A stretch of DNA of 64,000 nt. It comes from Riemerella columbina. Lineage in GTDB: Bacteria > Bacteroidota > Bacteroidia > Flavobacteriales > Weeksellaceae. Position numbers and translations under genes: made by a program. A model generated the notes under the pieces. The model saw only the letters and a program-made list of their open reading frames with translations, had not been told where the DNA came from and made no database searches. The number at the start of each line of letters is the position of its first letter. Positions within the stretch are counted from its first letter, which is position 1. The stretch is taken from contig NZ_CP103950.1 of assembly GCF_030517065.1 (NCBI RefSeq), positions 1,240,001 through 1,304,000 of the forward strand, read 5' to 3'. Shown one piece after another: positions 1-9,172 of this stretch.

Positions 1-631
1 CCGCTATAGCGCCTAAAACGCCTAATGGTGCCATCCACATAATATAGCCGACCATTTTAAGAATGGCGTGGGCACAAATGTCTAACGCTTTGATTACAGG
101 TTTAGAATACGATTCGCCAAGTTGAGAAAGCGCGATGCCAAACATAATAGAGAAGACTACGATTTGTAGCACTTCATTGGTGGCAAAGGCTTCAAATACA
201 CTTTTAGGAATAATGTGTTTTACGAAATCTTCTAATGAAAATCCTTTGCTATTGCTCACAATTTCCGCTGCGGAAGCCGTGTCTTGGATAGGCAGTTGGG
301 TCACCTTCCCAGGTTCTAACCAATTGACCAAAACCAGACCTATAAATAAAGAAACCAAAGAGGCGGTAATGAACCACATCATCGCTTTGGTACCCACACG
401 GCCAATCATTTGGATGTCACTCATTTTAGCAATCCCCACAACTAAAGTGGTAAAAACCAAAGGTGCAATAATCATCTGAACCAATCTAATGAAAATGGTG
501 CCTAAAAGTTTAATATTCTTTGCAAAATCTTCAGTGTATTCTGGATATTGAAAATGCACCAAGCCACCAAGTCCGATCCCTAAAACCAAGCCGATAATAA
601 TGGCGATAAAAAGTTTATTTTGTCCTTTCAT
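1..631 (-). CDS. Dicarboxylate/amino acid:cation symporter (DAACS family), C-terminus outside window
   Basis: A reading frame on the minus strand stays open from an ATG at 631 to the window edge, giving about 210 residues. The start reads MKGQNKLFIAIIIGLVLGIG, followed by alternating hydrophobic segments and the segment LVQMIIAPLVFTTLVVGIAK. These features are typical of the N-terminal half of GltP/DctA-type sodium- or proton-coupled transporters for glutamate, aspartate or C4-dicarboxylates in the inner membrane. The ion- and substrate-binding C-terminal half lies beyond position 1, so the substrate cannot be told. A TAnnTTTG -7 box lies 27 bases upstream of the start. The gene is divergent from the DUF2723 gene. 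The family call is firm, the substrate unknown. Confidence 0.88.
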   Translation of the reverse strand, partial: MKGQNKLFIAIIIGLVLGIGLGGLVHFQYPEYTEDFAKNIKLLGTIFIRLVQMIIAPLVFTTLVVGIAKMSDIQMIGRVGTKAMMWFITASLVSLFIGLVLVNWLEPGKVTQLPIQDTASAAEIVSNSKGFSLEDFVKHIIPKSVFEAFATNEVLQIVVFSIMFGIALSQLGESYSKPVIKALDICAHAILKMVGYIMWMAPLGVLGAIA

Positions 632-658
632 TGAGCTATTTTAATAAAGGTTAAAGTG

Positions 659-666
659 CAAATATA
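659..666 (-). promoter_or_regulatory. -7 promoter box of the symporter gene
   Basis: TATATTTG on the minus strand matches the Bacteroidota -7 consensus TAnnTTTG exactly, 27 bases before the ATG. No convincing -33 TTG is seen at the usual distance. Confidence 0.6.
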
Positions 667-715
667 AGCTTTTACTTCTAAAACTAAAAAATCTCATTCT
701 TAAAAGAATAAGCAT

Positions 716-746
716 TTGCCCAAATAAACTAAAAATCTTATTTTCG
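716..746 (+). promoter_or_regulatory. Promoter of the DUF2723 gene
   Basis: TTTG ending at 718 is followed 20 bases later by TATTTTCG (739-746), one mismatch from TAnnTTTG. The spacing fits the Bacteroidota -33/-7 arrangement, and the ATG follows 23 bases after the box. Confidence 0.5.
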
Positions 747-769
747 CACAAAGTTTTTATTTAATTCTT

Positions 770-3700
770 ATGAAAGATTGGCACTTTAAACAATGGAATA
801 CTGCCTTAGGTTGGGCAGTTTTTTTAATCGCGTTGGTGACTTACCTGAGCACGATAGAACCTAATTTTAGCTTTTGGGACTGCGGTGAGTACATCTCTTC
901 TGCGGTTAAGTTAGAGGTCACCCACGCACCAGGGGCGGCTTTATTTCAAATTGTAGGTGCCGTTTTTGCGATGTTAGCGCTCGGCAATTCTGCATATTAT
1001 TCATTGGTTATCAATGCGATGTCGGCGCTGTTTAGTGCATTAACCATATTATTTTTATTCTGGACCATCACGCATTTGGTAAGACGGCTTTTGGGCAAAT
1101 CTTTCCAAAATATCAATACGCAAGAAAGCCTTGTGGTTTTAGGCTCGGGGCTGGTGGGAGCGTTGGCGTTCACTTTTTCAGATACTTTTTGGTTCTCAGC
1201 AGTAGAGGGCGAGGTGTACTCAATGGCATCGCTATTTATTGCGCTAATAGTCTGGCTCATCACCAAATGGGAAAACGAATATAATGCTCCCGATAACGAG
1301 CGTTGGATTATCCTCATTTTCTTTGTGGTTGGGCTTTCCGTGGGCGTTCATATGATGTGTATGCTGGCTGTGCCTATGATCTGTTTGGTGTACTATGCGC
1401 GCCATTATACTTTTACTTGGAAGAGTTTTTTAATCGCTAATTTAATCACATTGGGCGTTTTAGCAATGGTATTTAAAGGCATTTTCCCTTTTATCATGGT
1501 GATGTTTGGCAAATCGGAAATCTTTTTTGTTAATGGTTTAGGCTTGCCATTCCACTCGGGGACGCTATTTGCTTTCGCTGTTTTGGTGATTTTAGCATAT
1601 TTAGCCATCAATTATTCTAAGAAAAATGGCAATCATCTATTGCAAACCGCTGTTCTGTCCGTGGTTTATATGCTGATAGGCTTTTCTTGTTGGATGATGA
1701 TTCCTATCCGTGCGAATGCCAATCCGCCAATGAACCTTAACGACCCGAACAACGCCATTGGAATGTTAGATTATTACAACCGCGAACAGTACGGCGATTG
1801 GCCAACCATCTATGGGCAAAACTATACCGCCTACCTTGACTGGAATGGTATGGAGAAAAATGAGGATGGCAGCCTCAAAACGATAAAAACTGGAAAAACT
1901 TACGAAAAAGATGAGAAAACAGGGCGTTATATAGAGGTTGGCGAAAAATTCCAATATGTATACAGCCCTAATCATGTGGGCTTTTTGCCAAGGATGTTTG
2001 CTCAAGATAGAAATGTTATGGCGAACTATATCTCTATGTATGGTGCGCCAGATTTTGAGTTTAACGACGCTGATGATGATATTGCCAATAGTCCAGAGGC
2101 AGCGGAGTTCTATAAGGAATTAAGAGATAAATACGAAAAAGGAAAAATCACGGTAGAGGATTACCTCCAAGCCAAATCCTACCATTTAATCAATGTAAAG
2201 AAACCTACTTTGGGGCAGAGTTTGGACTATTTTATAACCTTTCAAAATGGTTATTATTTTGTGCGTTATTTAATGTGGAACTTCGTTGGGCGCCAGAATG
2301 ATTTAGAAGGTCATATGGAAAACACCAATGGCAACTGGGTTTCTGGCTTTTCCTTCGTTGATGATGCCCTTTATGGCAAACAATCGGATATGCCGAAGAA
2401 ATTCCATAACGAATCTACGGTTTACTTTTTCTTCCTGCCGCTGTTGTTAGGGCTTTTGGGCTTCTACTTTCAGCTGACCAAAGATTTTGGACGCTTTTAT
2501 GCCGTTTTGTCTTTATTTATTTTGACCAGCGTGGGCATTGTCTTTTATACGGGCGTTAAACCATTTGAACCTCGTGAGAGAGATTACGCTATGGTCGGTG
2601 CTTTCTATGCTTTTGCTATTTGGATCGGCTTAGGGGCTGCGGCTATTCTTCATCTGGTTCAAGACAAAACGAAAAATAAAAAAGCCGTGTTGGGTGTGGG
2701 TGTTTTGCTATTGGGCATTCCTGCATTAATGGGCTTTCAGAACTATACCCCTCACGACAGAAGTCACCGCTATACGGCTTATGATTACGCTTATTCCACA
2801 CTGAAATCTTTGCCTAAAAACGATATTTTATTCGTTTATGGCGATAATGACACCTACCCACTTTGGGCAATCCAAGAAACGGAAAGGTTCCGAGATGATG
2901 TTAAGGTGGTTAATTTTACGCTCCTTGCTACGCCTTGGAATATTGACCAAAACAAACGAAGAACTTATAATAGTATGCCGGTGCCTTCCGCTTTGGTGCA
3001 CGAGGATTACCGAGAAGGTGTTAATGAGCAAATCCACACGCTGTCACCTAACGAGTGGCAACAGATTTTTGAAAACCTTAAAGCCAATGGAGCGCCAGAG
3101 GATATTTTAAGAAGTTTTAGAAAATACCAAACCCAAGACCAAATGACCTTAAAAGAGGCAATTGCTTTTCTCAAACAGAAATCTGAGGATAAAGATTTGG
3201 TTTTAAAAATGCTCTATGGCGAAGAAAAATATGAGCAATACAACTTCCTTCCTGTGAGCAAATTTGTCCTCCCTGTGAATGTTAAAAATGCTGTTAAATC
3301 AGGCATTATCAAACCTCAAGATGCTACAAAAGCGGAATCTCAAATCGTGATTAACTATAAAAAATCAACGCTATTTAAAAACGATTTGATGATGATGGAC
3401 ATCCTCGCTCATTTTGATTGGAACCGCCCAATTCACTTTTCTGTAGGCGGTATTTATGATGAAACCAACATTTTTTACCTCAAAAATTATTTACAATATG
3501 ATGGTTTCAGCTATCGTTTAGTACCGATTAAAACCGAAGAAACTGAAGATGGTGAGTTTGGTCGTGTAGATGCTGATGAGCTCTATCAAGTGGTGAAGAA
3601 TTTCCGTTGGGGCAACTTCAAGGACTTAAATGCCCACTTTGATGAAACTTGTACTTCTAACATTTACAGCTACAGAAGTTCTGCCAGCAGGGCAGCGGAG

Positions 3701-4384
3701 GTATTGGCTGCCAAAGGCGAAAGACAAAAAGCCCGCGAAATCTTGAACTTAGCCAATACCGAAATTCCTGTTGAAAAATACAATGATCCTCGTTCTTTAA
3801 CGGCTATCATTTACGCATATATCCTCGCTGGCGAAGAGAAAAAAGGCTTAGCATTAGCCGACCAACTCCAAAAAGAGATTATGAACGAGTACGATTATTA
3901 TCTATCCCTTTCGCCGAGAGATCAGCAGTATGTTAAGCGCCAAATGGCAACCCAACCGATGCTTTATTCTATGGTGGTCGCCTCGGTGGCAGATGCCTAT
4001 AAAAAGTTAGGAAATGAGAAAAAAGGATATCAGTATTTAATTGATGCCGTTAAACCGATTGATAAAAAATTCAATATTTTTATTGAGGATCTCCTCGCTA
4101 TGGGTAAAGAAAAAGCCAATAGAGAATCAGAAAATGTGCAGAAAATAACGCCTTTCTATCAGTATTTATTTGAGGTTATGAAACCTTACGATACCACTTA
4201 TCCAGCCGAAAAGATGAGCCAAATAGAAGAAACCCTCATCTCTACATTGTCTGGCGGTGCTAAACAATTGAAAGAGCGGACGACCAACCAACCAACTGAT
4301 GCCACGAAGGTTCAAAAACCTAAAACATCAAGCCCAAATACAGATACGCTGAGCGTTAAAATAGAAGAAAGCGCATCAGAATAA
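770..4384 (+). CDS. DUF2723 membrane protein (GT117/TMEM260-like glycosyltransferase)
   Basis: A 1204-residue integral membrane protein. Residues 1 to about 330 and 590-690 hold many hydrophobic helices. The first loop has the family signature WDCGEY near residues 36-41 (acidic D37 and E40), followed by THAPGAALF. This is the arrangement of GT-C type glycosyltransferases that use polyprenyl-linked sugars. A long soluble part from about 700 onward ends in a helical, TPR-like region (about 1000-1130) and a low-complexity Thr/Ser/Pro tail. DUF2723 proteins are related to eukaryotic TMEM260, an O-mannosyltransferase, so a role in protein O-glycosylation in the envelope is plausible, but that is inference. 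The gene is monocistronic, with its own promoter and a strong terminator. Confidence 0.85.
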   Translation: MKDWHFKQWNTALGWAVFLIALVTYLSTIEPNFSFWDCGEYISSAVKLEVTHAPGAALFQIVGAVFAMLALGNSAYYSLVINAMSALFSALTILFLFWTITHLVRRLLGKSFQNINTQESLVVLGSGLVGALAFTFSDTFWFSAVEGEVYSMASLFIALIVWLITKWENEYNAPDNERWIILIFFVVGLSVGVHMMCMLAVPMICLVYYARHYTFTWKSFLIANLITLGVLAMVFKGIFPFIMVMFGKSEIFFVNGLGLPFHSGTLFAFAVLVILAYLAINYSKKNGNHLLQTAVLSVVYMLIGFSCWMMIPIRANANPPMNLNDPNNAIGMLDYYNREQYGDWPTIYGQNYTAYLDWNGMEKNEDGSLKTIKTGKTYEKDEKTGRYIEVGEKFQYVYSPNHVGFLPRMFAQDRNVMANYISMYGAPDFEFNDADDDIANSPEAAEFYKELRDKYEKGKITVEDYLQAKSYHLINVKKPTLGQSLDYFITFQNGYYFVRYLMWNFVGRQNDLEGHMENTNGNWVSGFSFVDDALYGKQSDMPKKFHNESTVYFFFLPLLLGLLGFYFQLTKDFGRFYAVLSLFILTSVGIVFYTGVKPFEPRERDYAMVGAFYAFAIWIGLGAAAILHLVQDKTKNKKAVLGVGVLLLGIPALMGFQNYTPHDRSHRYTAYDYAYSTLKSLPKNDILFVYGDNDTYPLWAIQETERFRDDVKVVNFTLLATPWNIDQNKRRTYNSMPVPSALVHEDYREGVNEQIHTLSPNEWQQIFENLKANGAPEDILRSFRKYQTQDQMTLKEAIAFLKQKSEDKDLVLKMLYGEEKYEQYNFLPVSKFVLPVNVKNAVKSGIIKPQDATKAESQIVINYKKSTLFKNDLMMMDILAHFDWNRPIHFSVGGIYDETNIFYLKNYLQYDGFSYRLVPIKTEETEDGEFGRVDADELYQVVKNFRWGNFKDLNAHFDETCTSNIYSYRSSASRAAEVLAAKGERQKAREILNLANTEIPVEKYNDPRSLTAIIYAYILAGEEKKGLALADQLQKEIMNEYDYYLSLSPRDQQYVKRQMATQPMLYSMVVASVADAYKKLGNEKKGYQYLIDAVKPIDKKFNIFIEDLLAMGKEKANRESENVQKITPFYQYLFEVMKPYDTTYPAEKMSQIEETLISTLSGGAKQLKERTTNQPTDATKVQKPKTSSPNTDTLSVKIEESASE

Positions 4385-4395
4385 AACCAATGTAG

Positions 4396-4427
4396 CGCCC
4401 TTAGTTGACACACTAAGGGCGTTTTTT
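4396..4427 (+). terminator. Rho-independent terminator after the DUF2723 gene
   Basis: A perfect 10-bp stem (CGCCCTTAGT with ACTAAGGGCG), a 6-base loop and a run of six T, 11 bases after the stop codon. Confidence 0.9.
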
Positions 4428-4478
4428 ATTGATACATATCATCAATGATTTTTGCTTAAAAAATAGAAGGCAGCCGTG

Positions 4479-4507
4479 TTTTGTTAGTTTAAAAATTACT
4501 ACATTTG
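4479..4507 (+). promoter_or_regulatory. Promoter of the ferredoxin reductase-ferredoxin operon
   Basis: TACATTTG (4500-4507) matches TAnnTTTG. A TTTTG ending at 4483 sits 16 bases upstream, slightly short for a -33 element. The start codon follows 33 bases downstream. Confidence 0.6.
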
Positions 4508-4540
4508 CACGGTATAAATTAGACTAAAAAATCCCATTAA

Positions 4541-5593
4541 ATGATTACTACAGATTTACTCATTATAGGAGCAGGGCCTACGGGGCTTTTTGCCGTTTTT
4601 GAAGCCGGTTTATTGAAGTTAAAATGCCACATTATTGATGCTCTTCCGCAGCCTGGTGGGCAGTTGGCAGAGCTTTATCCTAAGAAACCTATTTTTGACA
4701 TTCCAGGGTATCCATCGGTAAATGCAGGCGAGTTGGTGGATAATTTAATGGAGCAGATTAAGCAGTTTCAACCTGGTTTTACCTTAGCAGAAACCGCCGT
4801 TACTTTAGAAAAAATAGATGATGAATGGTTTGAAGTCGTGACCAATAAAGGAACCGTGCACAGAGCTAAAGCCGTAGCCATTGCAGGAGGGTTGGGCACT
4901 TTTGAACCTCGGAAGCCTGCCATAGACCATATTGCGGACTATGAGGACAAGGGCGTAGAATATTTTGTAAAAGATCCAGAATTATTTAGAGATAAAAAAA
5001 TTGTGATTGCTGGTGGGGGAGACTCGGCGTTAGATTGGAGCATTTTCCTTTCCAACATCGCTAAGGAGGTCACTTTGGTACACCGCAGAAACGAATTCCG
5101 TGGGGCGTTAGATTCTGTAGAGAAGGTGCAAGCCCTCAAAAATGAAGGCAAAATCAACCTCATCACGCCAGCGGAAGTGGTAGGACTAAAAGGCGACGGT
5201 CATATTGAAGGCTTAACCATCGAGAAAGAGGGCGAAACCATAGAATTGGATACCGACTATTTCATTCCGTTGTTTGGGCTAACGCCGAAGCTGGGACCTA
5301 TTGCAGATTGGGGCTTAGAGATTGAAAAAAATGCCATTAAGGTCAACAATGCTTTAGACTACCAAACCAATAGAGAGGGCATTTATGCCATTGGCGATGT
5401 CAATACCTACCCAGGCAAACTCAAACTGATTCTTTGTGGCTTCCACGAGGCTACTTTAATGTGCCAAAGCGTATATAACCGCCTTAACCCTGGTAAAAAG
5501 TATGTTCTTAAATATACAACGGTAAGCGGTGTTGATGGCTTTGATGGCAGTAGAAAGGAAGCTGAAAAGGCGGTCGTTAAAAAGATAGATTAA
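4541..5593 (+). CDS. Ferredoxin--NADP reductase, thioredoxin-reductase-like type
   Basis: A 350-residue flavoprotein. The FAD-binding GAGPTG is at residues 10-15, with QPGGQL just after. The second Rossmann motif GGGDSA at 158-163 binds NAD(P)H. The C-terminal FAD-contacting segment reads IYAIGDVNTYPGK. The CxxC disulfide centre of true thioredoxin reductases is absent, which places the protein in the type 2 ferredoxin--NADP+ reductase group (YumC-like). It would move electrons between NADPH and a ferredoxin in the cytoplasm. The partner is very probably the 2Fe-2S ferredoxin encoded 8 bases downstream in the same operon. Which metabolic step consumes the electrons is not shown here. Confidence 0.9.
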   Translation: MITTDLLIIGAGPTGLFAVFEAGLLKLKCHIIDALPQPGGQLAELYPKKPIFDIPGYPSVNAGELVDNLMEQIKQFQPGFTLAETAVTLEKIDDEWFEVVTNKGTVHRAKAVAIAGGLGTFEPRKPAIDHIADYEDKGVEYFVKDPELFRDKKIVIAGGGDSALDWSIFLSNIAKEVTLVHRRNEFRGALDSVEKVQALKNEGKINLITPAEVVGLKGDGHIEGLTIEKEGETIELDTDYFIPLFGLTPKLGPIADWGLEIEKNAIKVNNALDYQTNREGIYAIGDVNTYPGKLKLILCGFHEATLMCQSVYNRLNPGKKYVLKYTTVSGVDGFDGSRKEAEKAVVKKID

Positions 5594-5601
5594 ATCACAT
5601 T

Positions 5602-5931
5602 ATGGCAGATATTACTTTAAAAATCACCGATAGAGAGGGCACGCCGCACGAGGTAGTCGCTCCAACGGATATGTCTATGAACCTGATGGAAGTGGTAAGG
5701 GCTTATGAGTTGGCAGAAGAGGGTACCATTGGCGTATGCGGCGGTATGGCGATGTGCGCTTCTTGTCAAGTTTATGTGGAGAACGATGTTCCCCTACCAG
5801 AAATGAGCGATGAGGAAGAAGCTATGCTTGCCGAGGCTTTCCACACCAAAGAAAACTCAAGATTAGGCTGTCAAATCCACATCACGGAGGAAATTGATGG
5901 CTTAGAAGTCGCATTAGCGCCTTACCTTTAG
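5602..5931 (+). CDS. 2Fe-2S ferredoxin (adrenodoxin/ISC type)
   Basis: A 109-residue protein with the plant/adrenodoxin-type cluster ligands Cys46, Cys52, Cys55 and Cys90 (pattern C-x5-C-x2-C, then C after 34 residues). The length and the acidic helix PEMSDEEEAML before the last ligand resemble vertebrate-type/ISC ferredoxins, where this patch docks the reductase. It is encoded 8 bases after the ferredoxin reductase and followed by a terminator, so the two probably form a self-contained electron transfer pair. The acceptor is unknown; Fe-S cluster assembly or an oxygenase are possibilities. Confidence 0.9.
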   Translation: MADITLKITDREGTPHEVVAPTDMSMNLMEVVRAYELAEEGTIGVCGGMAMCASCQVYVENDVPLPEMSDEEEAMLAEAFHTKENSRLGCQIHITEEIDGLEVALAPYL

Positions 5932-5993
5932 GCTTTTTGGTATAGAGGAGAGGAGCAACCGCACACAGACAAGTCTCATCCGCAGTAAGAAAC

Positions 5994-6028
5994 AAAAAAA
6001 CTTTCTACATTATTGTAGAAAGTTTTTT
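5994..6028. terminator. Bidirectional terminator between ferredoxin and ggt
   Basis: An 8-bp perfect stem (CTTTCTAC with GTAGAAAG) flanked by seven A on the left and six T on the right. It can end both the ferredoxin operon (plus strand) and the ggt end of the trp cluster (minus strand). Confidence 0.88.
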
Positions 6029-6051
6029 ATGCCTTGATGTTGGGCAGAAAT

Positions 6052-7737
6052 TTATTCAACAGCTACCGCATCATCGCCTCTGTTGTCCGCTATGGCGGTG
6101 ATATTGCCCGCTTCGTCGGCGACAATCATTTCTGTTTTGCCGATGGCGCCTCGTACTTTAAACTGATAGCCCTTCTTTTCTAAAGCTTTAATGGTCTCTC
6201 TTGGAAAGTCCTTCTCTACGGAAACATATTCTGGCAACCATTGCTGATGGAACTTCGGTAGGTTAACTGCCAAGTTCGGACTGATTTTAAAGTCAATCAC
6301 ATCTACAATAGCTTGGAACACGGAGGTCGGGATAGTCGTTCCCCCAGGCGTACCTACGACCATATAGGCTTTGTTATTTTTCAGTACGACGGTAGGCGCC
6401 ATAGAAGAGAGCATTCTTTTGCCCGCTTGTATAGCGTTGGCTTCGCCACCTACGGCTCCAAACATATTAGGGACACCAGGTTTTATCGAGAAGTCATCCA
6501 TTTCATTATTAAGGAAGAAACCCGCACCCGATACGACCACCTTACTGCCGTAATAGCCATTGAGGGTTGTCGTTACGGAAACTGCATTGCCCTCTTTGTC
6601 TAAGATAGAAAGATGCGTGGTCTGCGTGCTTTCCTGATTGGGGTTGATGATTTTCCCTACTTCGGCGCTTGGTGTTGCTTGGTTTTTATTAAAAGTCTGC
6701 CATCTTTTTCTCAAATACGCATCGGAAGTTAAGAACTCCGTTTGGTCTTTGATAAAGTCTGGATCGCCCATATATTCCGCCCTATCGGCATAGGCACGGC
6801 GCTCTGCCTCCACCATAATTTGCACCGCTTCAGGCGCGTTGGGCTGATAGTTTTCAAGATTTTCAAAAGCTGCCATCTTCAGCATCTGGGCGAGGAGCGG
6901 TCCTCCACTGGAGGGCAAAGGCATCGAGACAATCTGATGCCCTTTATAGTCAAAGGTGAGGGGCTTCCGCGTTTTTACACGGTAGTTTTTCAAATCTTCA
7001 AGGGTGATAATACCATTGCCGCGCTTCATTTCCTCTACGATGAGGCGTGCGGTCTCTCCTTCATAGAAGCCTTTCAGTCCGAATTGCTGTATCCGCTTTA
7101 AGGTCTTAGCCAAATCCTTTTGGATGAGAAGGTCACCCGCTTTCCAAGGGGTATCTTTCACAAAGACGATAGCATTTTGGTTATGTTTGATAAACGCCTC
7201 TCGCTCTTGGTTAAGGAGTTGCGCCTCTTTCTCAGTGATGGCAAATCCTTTTTCTGCGAGGTCTATTGCAGGCTGTATTAGGGCTTTCATAGGAAGCTTA
7301 GCGTGCTTTAGAATTTCATAAAAGCCAGCCACAGAACCTGGAACACCTACTGCAAGGCGACCATTTTGAGACAGGTCTGTATCCGCCTTGCCCTGAGCAT
7401 CAAGATACATATCCCGATTAGCCTTTTTAGGGGCTACCTCTCGGAAATCTATCGCCAGTTGCTCGCCATTGGCTTTGGTTGCCACTAAAAAGCCACCACC
7501 ACCGATGTTTCCTGCCTGAGGATAGACTACCGCTAAGGCATATTGCGTTGCAATGGCAGCATCAAACGCATTACCGCCCTGCCGAATGACCTGAACGCCT
7601 GCCGCACTTGCTAAAGGGTGAGCAGAGACTACTACAGACTTATTTTTGGTCTGTATATTCTTTACGATGTTATAATCGGTGAACTGTGCCGAAACCACGC
7701 CCGACATCACCACGAGTAAAAGACTTATTTTCTTCAT
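6052..7737 (-). CDS. ggt: Gamma-glutamyltranspeptidase (secreted)
   Basis: A 561-residue precursor that begins with a signal peptide (MKKISLLLVVMSGVVSAQ). The Ntn-hydrolase fold is autocleaved before the catalytic Thr. That residue is Thr373 in STQ/TTHLS, matching the QTTHYS site of the E. coli enzyme. Arg99 in DFRE fits the glutamate-carboxylate-binding Arg, and PSSGG (about 275-279) fits the oxyanion loop. It would hydrolyse glutathione and other gamma-glutamyl compounds in the periplasm and free glutamate or glutamine. Only 6 bases separate its start from the trpA stop, so it is probably the last cistron of the trp transcript. That is an unusual neighbour. The function is confident. Confidence 0.95.
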   Translation of the reverse strand: MKKISLLLVVMSGVVSAQFTDYNIVKNIQTKNKSVVVSAHPLASAAGVQVIRQGGNAFDAAIATQYALAVVYPQAGNIGGGGFLVATKANGEQLAIDFREVAPKKANRDMYLDAQGKADTDLSQNGRLAVGVPGSVAGFYEILKHAKLPMKALIQPAIDLAEKGFAITEKEAQLLNQEREAFIKHNQNAIVFVKDTPWKAGDLLIQKDLAKTLKRIQQFGLKGFYEGETARLIVEEMKRGNGIITLEDLKNYRVKTRKPLTFDYKGHQIVSMPLPSSGGPLLAQMLKMAAFENLENYQPNAPEAVQIMVEAERRAYADRAEYMGDPDFIKDQTEFLTSDAYLRKRWQTFNKNQATPSAEVGKIINPNQESTQTTHLSILDKEGNAVSVTTTLNGYYGSKVVVSGAGFFLNNEMDDFSIKPGVPNMFGAVGGEANAIQAGKRMLSSMAPTVVLKNNKAYMVVGTPGGTTIPTSVFQAIVDVIDFKISPNLAVNLPKFHQQWLPEYVSVEKDFPRETIKALEKKGYQFKVRGAIGKTEMIVADEAGNITAIADNRGDDAVAVE

Positions 7738-7743
7738 TATGTG

Positions 7744-8496
7744 TTAATTGTTATTGTTATCATTCTGTTTTATATCACGGATGAAAGCTCTGGCCCTCGT
7801 TTCCCAGTCTGGGTGATCTAATAAGAGCTTTACGAAAGCCGTGCCAATGATACCGCCGCTGGCATCTGCCGTTACGCTATCAAAGTCGGCTTTATTCTTA
7901 ATGCCAAAGCCTATCATCACAGGGTTGGTGAGCGATAGGTTGGCTAATCTTTTCAGGTAGGCATCATTTTTTACCACTTTGGTGGCGTTCCCTGTTGTAG
8001 AGGAGGAGCTCACAGCGTAGAGGAAGCCAGAACTTAGGCTATCCAAATAGAGCATCCGCTCATCGGAAGTTTCTGGCGTTACCAAGAAGCTGAAGTGGAG
8101 CCCATATTGTTTTAAAATCTTCTGATATTTCTTCTCAAACTCTATTGGGGGAAGATCTGGAATGATCAAGCCGTAGATGCCTGCCTCTTGGCACTTTTGG
8201 CAAAACGCCTCAAAGCCGAACGATAGCACAGGATTAATGTATCCCATCAAAATGATAGGGATTTTGACTTCATCTTTTATAGTGATGAGCTGTTGGAAGA
8301 GCTTGTCTATGCTCATACCATTAGCTAATGCCTTTTGGTGGGCTTGTTGGATCACTTCGCCATCCGCCACGGGGTCACTGTAGGGCATTCCAATTTCTAT
8401 GAAATCGGCGCCTTCCTCTTGAATAAGGCGGATAAGAGTTGCGGTATCATCTAAGCTGGGAATGCCAGCGGTAAAGTAGATATTGAGTTTCTTCAT
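7744..8496 (-). CDS. trpA: Tryptophan synthase alpha subunit
   Basis: A 250-residue TIM barrel that cleaves indole-3-glycerol phosphate to indole and glyceraldehyde 3-phosphate, passing indole to TrpB. The catalytic Glu34 in IEIGMPYSDP and Asp45 in PVADGEVIQ match E49 and D60 of E. coli TrpA. The N-terminus is about 15 residues shorter than in E. coli, which is common. The phosphate-binding segment GFGIK is present near residue 200. The gene follows the TMEM175-like gene by 6 bases and precedes ggt by 6 bases, so the three are likely co-transcribed. It is separated from trpB by the channel gene, which breaks the usual trpBA pair. Confidence 0.96.
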   Translation of the reverse strand: MKKLNIYFTAGIPSLDDTATLIRLIQEEGADFIEIGMPYSDPVADGEVIQQAHQKALANGMSIDKLFQQLITIKDEVKIPIILMGYINPVLSFGFEAFCQKCQEAGIYGLIIPDLPPIEFEKKYQKILKQYGLHFSFLVTPETSDERMLYLDSLSSGFLYAVSSSSTTGNATKVVKNDAYLKRLANLSLTNPVMIGFGIKNKADFDSVTADASGGIIGTAFVKLLLDHPDWETRARAFIRDIKQNDNNNN

Positions 8497-8502
8497 ACGG
8501 GG

Positions 8503-9078
8503 TTAGGATTTAAGGGTTTTCTCTATGCGGCGGTCTGGGCACAGCCATAGGATAGCAACTACTGTATAGCAAGCCATACCAATGATTGGGGCGAAATAAG
8601 ACCCCAACAAGCCAACAATATAGAGCGAAATGGAAGTATATTCTTTGGTTCTACTTTTGAGGGCTTGCTCTATTTTGGAGCCTTTGCCCTCTACTTTTAG
8701 CGTGGACCGCTCTAAGGCGATGTAACCGAACGCACAGAACAAAAGATTGATGCCATAGAGCGTTACAGGGTTCTTATCGAAATGGTTCTCGCCCATCCAA
8801 GCAGTAGTAAAAGGCACTAAGGAAAGGGCAAAGAGCAATAAGAGGTTCGCCCAGAGCACTGTACCGTTGATTTTCTCTATCGCTTGGAAGAGGTGGTGGT
8901 GATTATTCCAATAAATGCCAATATAAATAAAGCTAAGGATATAAGACAAGAACTTAGGAACCACAGGCATTAAGGATTGGAAGTCTGCCCCCTCTGGCGC
9001 CTTCATCTCTAAGACCATAATGGTAATCACAATAGCTAAAACGCCATCACTAAACGCTTCTAATCTGGAAGTGGTCAT
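8503..9078 (-). CDS. TMEM175-family (DUF1211) potassium channel-like membrane protein
   Basis: A 191-residue protein with about five to six hydrophobic segments. It opens with RLEAFSDGVLAIVITIMVLE. The FSD motif (F9-S10-D11) on the first helix is the family hallmark, and pore-facing Ile/Leu residues follow it, as in bacterial TMEM175 K+ channels. Bacterial members carry one six-helix repeat per subunit and assemble as tetramers in the inner membrane. The gene sits between trpB and trpA and is tightly coupled to trpA (6 bases). A TATCTTTG promoter box lies in the 94-base gap after trpB. No biochemical link to tryptophan is known to me. The family call is good, ion selectivity is inferred. Confidence 0.85.
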   Translation of the reverse strand: MTTSRLEAFSDGVLAIVITIMVLEMKAPEGADFQSLMPVVPKFLSYILSFIYIGIYWNNHHHLFQAIEKINGTVLWANLLLLFALSLVPFTTAWMGENHFDKNPVTLYGINLLFCAFGYIALERSTLKVEGKGSKIEQALKSRTKEYTSISLYIVGLLGSYFAPIIGMACYTVVAILWLCPDRRIEKTLKS

Positions 9079-9104
9079 ACAATATACGTTAGTTAATCAA
9101 TAAA

Positions 9105-9112
9105 CAAAGATA
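9105..9112 (-). promoter_or_regulatory. Possible internal promoter for TMEM175-trpA-ggt
   Basis: TATCTTTG on the minus strand matches TAnnTTTG exactly, 26 bases before the TMEM175-like ATG. The best upstream TTG is only 14 bases away, shorter than normal, so this is tentative. If used, it would uncouple trpA from the trp attenuator. Confidence 0.4.
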
Positions 9113-9172
9113 GGCATTCCTTTTGACAAATCAGAAATTCATCAAAGGTTGCCTGCTTTTCATCACGAGAGG

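Noticed and set aside
135-479. 114-codon plus-strand frame at the left edge
   Set aside because: It is antisense to the symporter gene, whose minus-strand frame has clear family features.
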